A stretch of DNA of 64,000 nucleotides, taken from assembly GCF_029229925.1 (NCBI RefSeq), contig NZ_CP107254.1:2604001-2668000 (forward strand), written 5' to 3'. The DNA comes from Halorhabdus sp. BNX81 (GTDB lineage: Archaea; Halobacteriota; Halobacteria; Halobacteriales; Haloarculaceae). The notes under the pieces are model-generated. The model worked only from the letters and a program-made list of their open reading frames with translations, had not been told where the DNA came from and did no database searches. The translations under genes and the position numbers were made by a program. Shown here in pieces: positions 50,208 to 57,969 of this stretch (the stretch's first letter is position 1; each line of letters opens with the position of its first letter).

Positions 50208-51650
50208 CTAAGGATCTTCGTAAATCGTGACGTTCCGGAAGCGGGAGACGCCGCTGGCGTCGCTATCGTCGTCGTTGACGAACACGAGATGGGAGACATC
50301 CGTGCCGGCAGACACGAGTGAGGAAGCGTCGATCTCGTAGGTGACCCAGCCGTCGCCAGCCGAGTAATAGGAGTCAGCCGCTTGCGCCCACGACTGATTT
50401 CCGTAGAAACGCACGAACCGCGATTCAGCCTCTGAATCTCCGGTTTCGAGGCCGATGCCGTGGATTTCTCCTTTGCTCGTGGCGTTGAACTCCACAGTGA
50501 GGACGGTGTCCGCGGTGACATTCTTGTCGATCGGGACGGAGGCCCACGTGTTGTTCGAAAGCGTCAGCGTGGCGTTGTCGTCGCTCACTTCGACACCATA
50601 GTCCTTGTCCTGAGACCCGTAACTTTGTACGGGTTCGGTCGTGGTGGTGCCCTCAACCGTGAATTCGAACTGGATCGACGAACCGAGGTCGGGGGCGTCG
50701 TAGGCCCGGATGTTCCGGAACTGCGAGTCGGTCGCGATGTCCGTGTCGTCGATGTCGTTGACGAGCGCGAGAAAGTCGGCTTGCCCATACTGGGACGGCC
50801 CGTAGAGTTGGCCGACGGGGATCTCGTAGTGAACCCACCCGTCCGTCGTCGCGTAGTCCACTTCGTCGTACTCGATGCCCCAGGACTGGTTTCCGAACAG
50901 CTTGAAGATCCGGTCGTCGGAGATGCTTGCGTCGTTCTCAAGGCCGATCCCGTGGATCTCGCCCTCGGTGCTCGACCGGAAGTCGAACTCCAGCACGGTC
51001 TGGTCGGTAACGTCGTGATCGAACTCGACCAGCTTCCAGGTATTGTTTGTCAGGACTGCTTCTCGCGCGCCCGTCGAATAGGTGAACTCGTCGTCGTAGT
51101 CCTGTCCGCTGCCGTAGGACTGGACGGTCGCTGTGTCGAAGCGGAGATACGACGGGACGGTGCCCTCTCGGGGCGGCGTTGCGGTATAGACGATCGAGGA
51201 GGAGTCATCGTGCTCCCAGACAAGACGAGCCTCCGCGGCGTCAGCAGGATACAGCGGGCCGATTTCGGTGCCCGCGTTCAGGCGCTGGCTCGATACGTAA
51301 TCCGTCACCGGGTACGACCGGTCGCCCAACTGAACCGACAGTCCGTCGACAGTGAGGACATCACCACCCCTGTGCTGGAGGACCAGTCCGTTGTCCGCGG
51401 TGTAATCGGTCTCGAAAGCGGCCGTCGGCGGGGATTGCCCGACCTGCTCGACGATCCCGAGTGCGAACACGGACACGGTCACTCCCAGAATGATCGCGAT
51501 CGCGACCAGCAGAACGTTGGATACGACGGGCGTTACCGCACGGTCTTCCCGAAGGTCGTCTGGCCGACGCGAGCAAGAATCAGCGCCTCGGCGGCGCGGC
51601 CCGCGGGAAGTATCGGACGACGACGGCGTTTCCGAGACACCGGACCCCAT
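50208..51650 (-). CDS. pilin-like secreted protein with duplicated beta domain
   Basis: A 480-residue protein. After a hydrophilic leader (to about residue 38) comes AVTPVVSNVLLVAIAIILGVTVSVFALGIVEQV, the type IV pilin/archaellin-like hydrophobic segment of haloarchaeal PilA-type proteins. The rest is extracellular: a domain of about 140 residues occurs twice, sharing SYGS-D-x-D-Y, TLxLSNNTW, TVLxxEFxxxSxGEIHGIGLE, FGNQSWxxxxDxxxYxxxDGWVxYEI and FRN. This jelly-roll-like sequence resembles carbohydrate-binding modules. It probably anchors to the membrane or assembles and binds a glycan; the assembly state is unknown. Confidence 0.75.
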   Translation of the reverse strand: MGSGVSETPSSSDTSRGPRRRGADSCSRRPDDLREDRAVTPVVSNVLLVAIAIILGVTVSVFALGIVEQVGQSPPTAAFETDYTADNGLVLQHRGGDVLTVDGLSVQLGDRSYPVTDYVSSQRLNAGTEIGPLYPADAAEARLVWEHDDSSSIVYTATPPREGTVPSYLRFDTATVQSYGSGQDYDDEFTYSTGAREAVLTNNTWKLVEFDHDVTDQTVLEFDFRSSTEGEIHGIGLENDASISDDRIFKLFGNQSWGIEYDEVDYATTDGWVHYEIPVGQLYGPSQYGQADFLALVNDIDDTDIATDSQFRNIRAYDAPDLGSSIQFEFTVEGTTTTEPVQSYGSQDKDYGVEVSDDNATLTLSNNTWASVPIDKNVTADTVLTVEFNATSKGEIHGIGLETGDSEAESRFVRFYGNQSWAQAADSYYSAGDGWVTYEIDASSLVSAGTDVSHLVFVNDDDSDASGVSRFRNVTIYEDP

Positions 51651-51762
51651 GGGGGAACCTACCCCAGCAGTGTAAAAAGTAATTGGGTAGCGCCAGCCAC
51701 CCCGAGTATTACTAAAATCCGAAAGAGTATTATTCCGGCATCGATTACCGCTTCGACAGGCA

Positions 51763-52863
51763 ATGGTGACACGACGAGGCGTGCTTCAGACGATCGGTGC
51801 CGGTTCGTTGGTGGGGCTGGCAGGCTGTACGGGCGGATTGGGAGCATCGGGCACTGACACGCAGGCTGACGCAAACGAAATTACCGATGGGTACGGCCGG
51901 ACGGTGGCCGTCCCCGGGACGGTCGAGGATATCGTCGGCGTCGGCCCGGGCGCACTCAGGCAACTCGCCTATCTCGATGCGACCGATCGTGTCGTTGGCG
52001 TCGAGGACGAGACCGAGTCGATGCTGTCGGCCCCGTACAACCTGGCGAATCCGGGCCTCCAGGAGCGGCCAGTTATCGGCTCGGCTGGGCCGAACGCCGG
52101 CGGTAACCCGGAAGCGATCCTTGCGGTTGACCCGGACGTGATCTGCTACTACGGCGATCCATCGAGAGCCGAGACGCTACAGAGGCAGACCGAGACGCCA
52201 GTAGTTGGCCTCGAAATCGTCGATATCGTCGACAACGCGGCCCGCGAGACGATGTTCGACACCTGGCGGCTCCTCGGCGAGATCCTCGACAAAGCCGATC
52301 GCGCCGAGGCAGTGATCACGTTCGTCGAAGAGACGGTCGCCGATCTGACCGACCGGACGGCCGATCTGGCCGACAGCGAGGCCGAGCAGGCCTACGTCGG
52401 CGCGATCAGTTACAAGGGGAGCCACGGGATCGAGACGACTCGCAAGCGATTCCCGCCATTTCGGTTCGCTGGGGTCGAAAACGTCGCCGGCGAGATCGAC
52501 ACCGACGCCGCCTCGGTCCAGGTGAGCGAGGAGCAACTGCTGGCATGGGATCCCGCGCGGATGTTCGTCGCCGCCGACAATCTCGGGCTCGCCGTCGAGG
52601 ATCTCGAAGCCAACCCGGCGTATCAGGACCTCTCGGCGGCGGTGAATGGCGAGATCTATACGATCCTCCCCCACGCGAGTTACCATCACAACTACGGGTC
52701 GATCCTGGCGAACGCCTACTTCGTCGGGCAAACGCTGTACCCGGATCGCTTCGGCGACGTGGATTTCGAATCGACCGTCGAGACGATCTTCGAGACGATG
52801 CTCGGCGCTCCACTGTACGAATCGCTGCTCGAAGCGTACCCGGCCTACGAGACGGTGATCTGA
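51763..52863 (+). CDS. btuF: BtuF/FhuD-like metal-chelate or corrinoid binding lipoprotein
   Basis: A 366-residue periplasmic-binding-type lipoprotein. It starts MVTRRGVLQTIGAGSLVGLAGC (twin Arg, lipobox Cys 22). It is followed by GYGRTVAVPGTVEDIVGVGPGALRQLAYLDATDRVVGVEDE and the two-lobe helical-binding pattern of cluster A-II transporters (PEAILAVDPDVICYYGD...). It would deliver vitamin B12, heme or ferric siderophore to the permease. AT-rich sequence with repeated GAGTATTA motifs upstream could hold its operator. It is the first gene of the uptake operon. Confidence 0.88.
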   Translation: MVTRRGVLQTIGAGSLVGLAGCTGGLGASGTDTQADANEITDGYGRTVAVPGTVEDIVGVGPGALRQLAYLDATDRVVGVEDETESMLSAPYNLANPGLQERPVIGSAGPNAGGNPEAILAVDPDVICYYGDPSRAETLQRQTETPVVGLEIVDIVDNAARETMFDTWRLLGEILDKADRAEAVITFVEETVADLTDRTADLADSEAEQAYVGAISYKGSHGIETTRKRFPPFRFAGVENVAGEIDTDAASVQVSEEQLLAWDPARMFVAADNLGLAVEDLEANPAYQDLSAAVNGEIYTILPHASYHHNYGSILANAYFVGQTLYPDRFGDVDFESTVETIFETMLGAPLYESLLEAYPAYETVI

Positions 52864-52899
52864 CGTGATGCAACGGGATCGATGGAACGGTGATCTGAC

Positions 52900-53952
52900 G
52901 TGACTGAACCAGCCCTGGCGGCCCACCGCGAATCGACCGCCCGGCGACTCGGGTTTCTCGGTGTCTCAGTGGGGTTGCTGGTGATCGCGTCACTTGCCGG
53001 ACTCGCGATCGGCTCAGTCTCGCTCCCACTCGTGGACGTCTGCAGTGCCCTGGTTGGCGGTGAGAGCGATCTCGCGCGTTCGATCGTCTGGAACGTCCGA
53101 GTGCCCCGCGTGCTCACGGCGATCGTCGCCGGCGGCGGGCTGGCGATCGCGGGCGCGGCGATGCAAACCGTCCTCCGGAACCCGCTGGGTGCGCCGTACA
53201 CGCTGGGAATCTCCCAGGCTGCGGCCTTCGGCGCGGCCGCCTCGATCGTCCTGATCGGGATCGGCGCGGATGGCCTCTCCGAACTCGGCTCTTTGGGGCC
53301 CTATCTGACGACGATCGCGGCCTTTCTCGCGGCGATAGTCTCGACCGCCGTCATCCTCCTGTTGGTGACCTACCGCCGGGCGACCCCCGAGACGATGATC
53401 CTGACCGGCGTCGCGCTCGGGTCGCTGTTCACCGCCGGGATGACGACGATCCAGTACTTCGCCAGCGACACCGAAGTGGCGACGATCGTCTACTGGACCT
53501 TCGGCGACGTGGGCCGGGCGAGCTGGCCCCAGGTCGGGCTGATGGCCGCCGTCGTCGTGCCCGGGTTCGCCTATTTCCTCCGCAACGCCTGGAACTACGA
53601 CGTTCTCGACGCCGGGACCGAAACCGCGACCAGCCTTGGCGTCGACGTCGAATCGGTGCGGATCCGCGGGATGGCGCTGGCCTCGGTCGTGACCGCAACC
53701 ATCATTTCCTTCGTCGGTATCATCGGGTTCGTCGGGTTGGTCGCCCCGCACCTCGTCCGAATGGTGATCGGCGGCAACGAGCGATATCTGCTCGGGGCCT
53801 CGGCGCTGGTCGGCGCGACGCTGCTGGTCGTCGCCGACACCGTTGCCCGAACGATCGTCGCGCCGGTCGTCCTGCCAGTGTCGATCTTGACCTCGTTTCT
53901 GGGCGCGCCCCTGTTCATTTACCTCGTGATCGAGGGGAGGGACTACTGGTGA
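52900..53952 (+). CDS. btuC: FecCD-type ABC uptake permease
   Basis: A 350-residue permease of the FecCD/BtuC family with about ten helices. Diagnostic segments are RVPRVLTAIVAGGGLAIAGAAMQTVLRNPLGAPYTLGISQAAAFGAAASIV and GFVGLVAPHLVRMVIGGNERYLLGASALVGATLLVVADTVAR. A GTG start at 52900 is used. A 17-base repeat of the junction sequence lies between it and the binding-protein gene. It overlaps the ATPase gene by 4 bases. Confidence 0.93.
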   Translation: MTEPALAAHRESTARRLGFLGVSVGLLVIASLAGLAIGSVSLPLVDVCSALVGGESDLARSIVWNVRVPRVLTAIVAGGGLAIAGAAMQTVLRNPLGAPYTLGISQAAAFGAAASIVLIGIGADGLSELGSLGPYLTTIAAFLAAIVSTAVILLLVTYRRATPETMILTGVALGSLFTAGMTTIQYFASDTEVATIVYWTFGDVGRASWPQVGLMAAVVVPGFAYFLRNAWNYDVLDAGTETATSLGVDVESVRIRGMALASVVTATIISFVGIIGFVGLVAPHLVRMVIGGNERYLLGASALVGATLLVVADTVARTIVAPVVLPVSILTSFLGAPLFIYLVIEGRDYW

Positions 53953-54773
53953 CACTCACGATCGCAGACCTACGGTTCAGCTACGACGCCGAGCCGGTCC
54001 TCTCGGCCGTTGATCTCTCGGTCGAGTCGGGTGAACTGCTCGGACTGCTTGGCCCCAACGGTTCGGGCAAGAGCACGCTGTTGCAGTGTCTCAACGGCAT
54101 TCTGGAGCCGGACGCGGGAACGGTACGGATCGACGGCGATCCAGTGGCGAAACTGACCAGCGACGAGCGCGCCCGGCGGTGCAGTTACGTCCCGCAGGCC
54201 GAGTCCGGCGCGTTCCCGGCGACCGTCTTCGAGACCGTGATGCAGGGCCGACGACCCCACGGTGGGTGGTCGCCGAGCGCACGCGACCGAGAGGCAACGG
54301 CGGGCGTCCTCGATCGGCTCGACATCGGTGATCTCGCCGATCGCCAGGTCAGCGAACTCAGCGGTGGCCAGCGCCAGAAAGTCCGTCTCGGGCGGGCACT
54401 GGTCGGCGATCCGTCGGTCACGCTGCTGGACGAGCCGACGAGTGCGCTGGACCTCCGCCACCAGTTAGAGGTGATGGACCTCGTCGTCGAGCACATTCGA
54501 GCCAGCGAAGTGGCCGGCATCGTCGCGATTCACGACCTCAACCTCGCCGCCCGGTACTGCGACCGGATCGCGCTGCTCGCAGACGGCGAGATCCATGCCG
54601 TCGGGCCACCCGAAGTCCTGACACCCGAGACGATCCGGACGGTCTACGGCGTCGAGGCGTCCGTCCGCGGGCACCGCGACCGGCAATTGATCGTGCCCGA
54701 AGCGCCGGCCGAGAAAACCCACACTGCGGAACAGTCTGCCCGACAGCGCCAGCCAGCATCGACCGACGACTGA
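53949..54773 (+). CDS. btuD: FecE/BtuD-type ABC ATP-binding protein
   Basis: A 274-residue ATPase that completes the uptake system. It has Walker A LGPNGSGKST, signature ELSGGQRQKVRLGRALVGDPS, Walker B VTLLDEPTSALDL and the H-loop AIHDLN. A C-terminal tail of about 40 residues is hydrophilic. The overlap with the permease start (GTGA junction) shows coupling. It lies just before the TrmO-like gene, so the unit probably extends further. Confidence 0.94.
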   Translation: MTLTIADLRFSYDAEPVLSAVDLSVESGELLGLLGPNGSGKSTLLQCLNGILEPDAGTVRIDGDPVAKLTSDERARRCSYVPQAESGAFPATVFETVMQGRRPHGGWSPSARDREATAGVLDRLDIGDLADRQVSELSGGQRQKVRLGRALVGDPSVTLLDEPTSALDLRHQLEVMDLVVEHIRASEVAGIVAIHDLNLAARYCDRIALLADGEIHAVGPPEVLTPETIRTVYGVEASVRGHRDRQLIVPEAPAEKTHTAEQSARQRQPASTDD

Positions 54774-54789
54774 AACCGATCACGTGACC

Positions 54790-55278
54790 ATGACATACGA
54801 AGTGACACAGATCGGCACGGTACGCAACGATTTCGAGACACCTGTCGGTCCCGAGGAGATGGCCGCTCACGAGAGTACGATCGTCATCGACGAAGACTAC
54901 GCCGAGGGGCTGTACCGCATCGCGGACAACGACTACGTCACCGTGCTGTGGTACCTCCACGAATCCGGGGAGCCGAGCCTTCGGGGGCCGCGACGCTACG
55001 GAACCGAACGCGGGATCTTCGCCTGCCGGAGTCCGAATCGCCCGAGCCCGATCGGGACGACGACGGTCGAGTTGCTGGAACGCGAGGGTCGGGAATTGCG
55101 GGTTCACGGACTCGACGCCATCGACGGGACGCCGGTGCTCGATATCAAGCCATACGCGCCCAACTTCGATCGGCCCGACCGTACGGACGACCGCCGCGAG
55201 AATCACGGTGGCCGAATCGAGGGTCCCAGCGCCGACCGTGATGGACGGGCGCGGGAGGTCGGCGGAGACGAACAGTGA
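54790..55278 (+). CDS. TrmO/TsaA-like methyltransferase (UPF0066)
   Basis: A 162-residue TsaA/VirR/UPF0066-fold protein. The family start is visible in IGTVRNDFETP and the SAM-binding signature in GIFACRSPNRPSPIGTTTVELL. Members methylate the t6A base at tRNA position 37 (TrmO), but several archaeal ones lie in metal- or cofactor-related clusters and may have other targets. The C-terminal 25 residues are Arg/Gly-rich. ATG 54790 is used, with GTG 54784 as an alternative. Its stop is embedded in the next gene's upstream region. Confidence 0.85.
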   Translation: MTYEVTQIGTVRNDFETPVGPEEMAAHESTIVIDEDYAEGLYRIADNDYVTVLWYLHESGEPSLRGPRRYGTERGIFACRSPNRPSPIGTTTVELLEREGRELRVHGLDAIDGTPVLDIKPYAPNFDRPDRTDDRRENHGGRIEGPSADRDGRAREVGGDEQ

Positions 55279-55325
55279 ATCAAACGACGAACCATCGCGA
55301 CACCAGCAATTCGAACCAACAACAC

Positions 55326-55790
55326 ATGACAATCTGCATGCCGATCACCGACGGTGACGGTCTCGACGCATCAGTATCCCAGCACTTCGGTCGCGCACCC
55401 GCCTTCGCGGTGTACGACCCCGACGCGGAGACAGTCGACGTCGTCGACAACGACAGCCACCACCACGGCGGCAACCGTTCCCCGCCGAGCGTCGTCGCCG
55501 AGACGGGCGCGGAGACGCTAATCTGTGGCAATCTCGGCGGGAAGGCCGCCGAGCGCTTCGACGCGTTGGGGATCGACGTCTACTGTGACGCCGACGGAAC
55601 GGTCCGGGACGCCATCGAGGCACTCCGGGACGGCGAGTTGACACCGGTCGGGCCGGACGACGACGACGGATGTGACCACGAAGGCGGTGGCCATCACGAC
55701 GAGGACGGTGGGCACGGACACGGCGGTGGCGGTCACAGCCACAGCGACGGCGATCACGGCCACGACGGAGACGACCACCACGACGTATGA
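55326..55790 (+). CDS. NifX/dinitrogenase FeMo-cofactor-domain protein with His-rich tail
   Basis: A 154-residue protein. Residues about 1-105 form the NifX/NifB-like iron-molybdenum cofactor-binding fold (MTICMPITDGDGLDASVSQHFGRAPAFAVYD and AETLICGNLGGKAAERFDALGIDVYCDADGTVRDAIEAL). The tail is strongly His/Asp/Gly-rich (C-DHEGGGHHDEDGGHGHGG...), suited to binding metal ions. No nitrogenase genes are near. ATG 55326 is used; a coupled GTG at 55275 would add 17 residues. It overlaps the MBL gene by 4 bases. Confidence 0.85.
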   Translation: MTICMPITDGDGLDASVSQHFGRAPAFAVYDPDAETVDVVDNDSHHHGGNRSPPSVVAETGAETLICGNLGGKAAERFDALGIDVYCDADGTVRDAIEALRDGELTPVGPDDDDGCDHEGGGHHDEDGGHGHGGGGHSHSDGDHGHDGDDHHDV

Positions 55791-56569
55791 CCACCGTCAC
55801 GATACTGGCGGACAACAGAGTCAGCGGCTCGCGGCCGAAGGGGATCCGCGCCGAGTGGGGGTTCTCGGCGGCGGTCGGCGACCGTCTGTTCGATGCCGGA
55901 CAGTCGGGAATCGCCGCCGCAAACGCCCGCAAGCTCGGTGTCGGCCCCTTCGAGACGGCGGTACTGAGCCACGGCCACTACGATCACACGAAGGGACTGC
56001 CGGCGTTCGTCGAAGAACTCAAGGATATCTACGTCCACCCCGACGCCTTCGAGGCGAAATACCATGGCGAGGAGTCGATCGGGCTCCCCTACACCCGCGA
56101 ATGGCTCGAAACCCACGCCGAGATCACCACCCACACAGACCCAATTGAAGTGGCGGACGGAATCGTCGCACTCGGGGAGATCCCGCGGGAGTACCCCGAT
56201 AGTAGAACGGGAGAACGAGTCGACGAGGGCGGCCAGCGCGTCGAGGACCCGGTCCGGGACGACCAGGCGCTGGCGGTCGAGAGTGAAGACGGCATCAGTC
56301 TCGTCCTCGGCTGCTGTCACGCTGGCCTCCGGAACACGATCGCCCATGCCGAGGCTGTGCTTGAGGACCCTGTCCGGACGGTCGTCGGTGGGACTCATCT
56401 CCGGTCGCCCGACCCCGAGACGATCGAAGCTATCGTGGAGTGGCTCGACGGTCGGATCGAGCGGATCGCGCCGACGCACTGTACTGGTCACGTGGCCGAG
56501 CGAGCACTCGAAGACGCCTTCGGCGAGGACTACCGTCGCATCGGCGTCGGCTCACAAATCGAACTGTAA
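55787..56569 (+). CDS. MBL-fold metallohydrolase (COG1237 type)
   Basis: A 260-residue metallo-beta-lactamase-fold protein. The metal motif is VLSHGHYDHTKGLPAFVEE (HxHxDH), with further ligands in LGCCHAGLRN and a terminal THCTGH. This subgroup is related to the methanopterin-associated MBL proteins. The substrate is unknown. It forms a coupled unit with the NifX-like and TrmO-like genes, so the three probably serve one metal or cofactor process together with the uptake system. Confidence 0.88.
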   Translation: MTTVTILADNRVSGSRPKGIRAEWGFSAAVGDRLFDAGQSGIAAANARKLGVGPFETAVLSHGHYDHTKGLPAFVEELKDIYVHPDAFEAKYHGEESIGLPYTREWLETHAEITTHTDPIEVADGIVALGEIPREYPDSRTGERVDEGGQRVEDPVRDDQALAVESEDGISLVLGCCHAGLRNTIAHAEAVLEDPVRTVVGGTHLRSPDPETIEAIVEWLDGRIERIAPTHCTGHVAERALEDAFGEDYRRIGVGSQIEL

Positions 56570-56603
56570 GCTGTCGGCCTGATTTCGTCGGAGAACGGAA
56601 GCC

Positions 56604-57002
56604 TCAGACGGTGGGGAAGTCCAGGGGCGGACAGTCTTCAGCATCCAGGACAACAGAGTCGATTTCCGCCGAGAACCGTTGATAGGCGCGCTCGAGACAG
56701 TCCTCCATGCGCTCTGCCACTCGATCAGGACCGACGGCCTCGTAGACAGCCGGTTGCTGGGTGCCTGCCCAGGTTGTGACCTCAGTGATGAGTTTGTGTT
56801 CCTCCAGCGTCTCGAGATACCGGTAGGCAGTCGCGAGCGCACAGTCCAGTTCCGCAGCGAGTGCTTCGGCACTCAGTGGCTCCGCCGCTGCGAGCAACGC
56901 CCGATAGACGGCCTGTTCGGATGTGTTCAGCCCGAAGATGCGTTCGAGCGCCCGATCCGCAGTCGCCTCGGTGACCACGATCTCCTGGAATGTCTGTGCC
57001 AT
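56604..57002 (-). CDS. small winged-helix transcription regulator (TrmB-type HTH)
   Basis: A 132-residue regulator with one winged-helix domain. The segment LNTSEQAVYRALLAAAEPLSAEALAAELDCALATAYRYLETLEEHKLITEV is the HTH_TrmB/DUF7343-like pattern of haloarchaea. The C-terminal part forms an amphipathic helix (VAERMEDCLERAYQRFSAEI). No ligand-binding domain follows. ATG 57002 is chosen because the domain begins there; the upstream AT-rich sequence holds its promoter. It is divergent from the ArsR-like gene and could regulate the neighbouring metal cluster. Confidence 0.82.
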   Translation of the reverse strand: MAQTFQEIVVTEATADRALERIFGLNTSEQAVYRALLAAAEPLSAEALAAELDCALATAYRYLETLEEHKLITEVTTWAGTQQPAVYEAVGPDRVAERMEDCLERAYQRFSAEIDSVVLDAEDCPPLDFPTV

Positions 57003-57178
57003 CACCGACACTATTTCCTTCTCACACTTAGTATTTGGTTTTCCGAATATTCGGATATAAAGAGTGTGGACGGGGCCTAGCACAAACCGCCGTCACAGAG
57101 AGATGGGCAAGTACCGCTCGGCGATCGATTCAGCGGGGAGAAACACGTATCAGTCTCACGGGCGTAGGCGGGTCACCG

Positions 57179-57511
57179 ATGATCGAGCACACGGAAGATT
57201 CGCTGTACGAGCAGCAAGCGGATCTCTGTACGGTATTCTCTAACGCGAAGCGACTCAAACTGCTCGATCTGCTCAAGGACGACAGCGAACGAACAGTCAC
57301 CGAACTCCAAGAGGCGACCGGGATCCCACAATCAACCGTCTCACGGCATCTAAAGTTGATGCGCGATCAGGGAGTGGTGACAAAGCGCAACGACGGCGTC
57401 CACAGCTACTACACGCTGAGCGACGAGCGAGTCGCGACGAGCATGGAACTGATGCGCGACGTACTGATCGACCGACTCGAACACGACGACCAGCTCGCAG
57501 TCCCCGAGTAA
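57179..57511 (+). CDS. ArsR-family transcription regulator
   Basis: A 110-residue winged-helix repressor. It contains CTVFSNAKRLKLLDLLKDDSERTVTELQEATGIPQSTVSRHLKLMRDQGVVTKRNDGVHSYYTLSDERV, the ArsR HTH plus wing. One Cys (in DLCTVF) is present but no clear metal-site pair, so it may sense redox or be a structural member. ATG 57179 is used. It lies 177 bases from the divergent regulator. Confidence 0.88.
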   Translation: MIEHTEDSLYEQQADLCTVFSNAKRLKLLDLLKDDSERTVTELQEATGIPQSTVSRHLKLMRDQGVVTKRNDGVHSYYTLSDERVATSMELMRDVLIDRLEHDDQLAVPE

Positions 57512-57863
57512 GCGTCACGTGCGGCGAGACGCTCGATCACGTTCGTGGCCGAACTCCATGACTTCGAGATCGACGCACCGATCTACGTCCTGTTTATGGT
57601 GAAATGTGACGTCGTCGCAGCGGACGTCGGCGTCCCCGAGGGCAGCATCGTCGCGAGCGCGCCGGCAGTCGCCGCCGACGGGGATTGAAAAGCCACTTGT
57701 TCGCTCGATCCACACAATACTGCGGCCCGCGACGAATAGCGTGGCGACCGAGCAGCGAACAATCCAGGCTCGCCGACTGAAATCCGAACTATTGTACACT
57801 AGAGACCATATCGATCGGATATTCTATCACCAATATACATTATTACTCAACCTTCATGTTATT
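57512..57863. other. non-coding spacer, possibly gene remnant
   Basis: No intact gene is seen. A plus-strand run VAELHDFEIDAPIYVLFMVKCDVVAADVGVPEG (ending near 57689) and a minus-strand frame over the same bases are both weakly protein-like, so this could be a decayed gene. From about 57780 the sequence turns AT-rich and leads into the promoter module. Confidence 0.35.
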
Positions 57864-57903
57864 TATTACGCCTAGATTTATGTGTATTCAACCCTTAGTC
57901 ATG
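57864..57903 (+). promoter_or_regulatory. promoter module shared with 63249-63288
   Basis: The module TTACGCCTAnATTTATnnGTATnCAACCCnTAGTnATG is conserved at both places. ATTTATGTG is the TATA box, and the expected start about 25 bases on falls at the ATG at 57901. The extended identity beyond TATA suggests a bound regulator. Confidence 0.6.
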
Positions 57904-57969
57904 TATATAGCAGACAACACTGCCGGTTCGCCGGCACGCATCACACCGCCTTCCACACACCCACCATGA
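57901..57969 (+). CDS. possible 22-residue leader ORF overlapping the oxidoreductase start
   Basis: The frame from ATG 57901 reads MYIADNTAGSPARITPPSTHPP and ends in TGA at 57967-57969, overlapping the ATG of the FAD oxidoreductase (57966) by 4 bases. Because the TATA box places transcription start at or near 57901, this ATG would be the leaderless first start and the large gene would then be reached by coupling. It is a real possibility but unproven. Confidence 0.35.
   Translation: MYIADNTAGSPARITPPSTHPP

Noticed and set aside
57515-57799. Minus-strand frame with scattered Cys before the promoter module
   Set aside because: Its Cys spacing forms no zinc knuckle and it runs into the AT-rich promoter; it could at most be a decayed gene, noted in the spacer entry.
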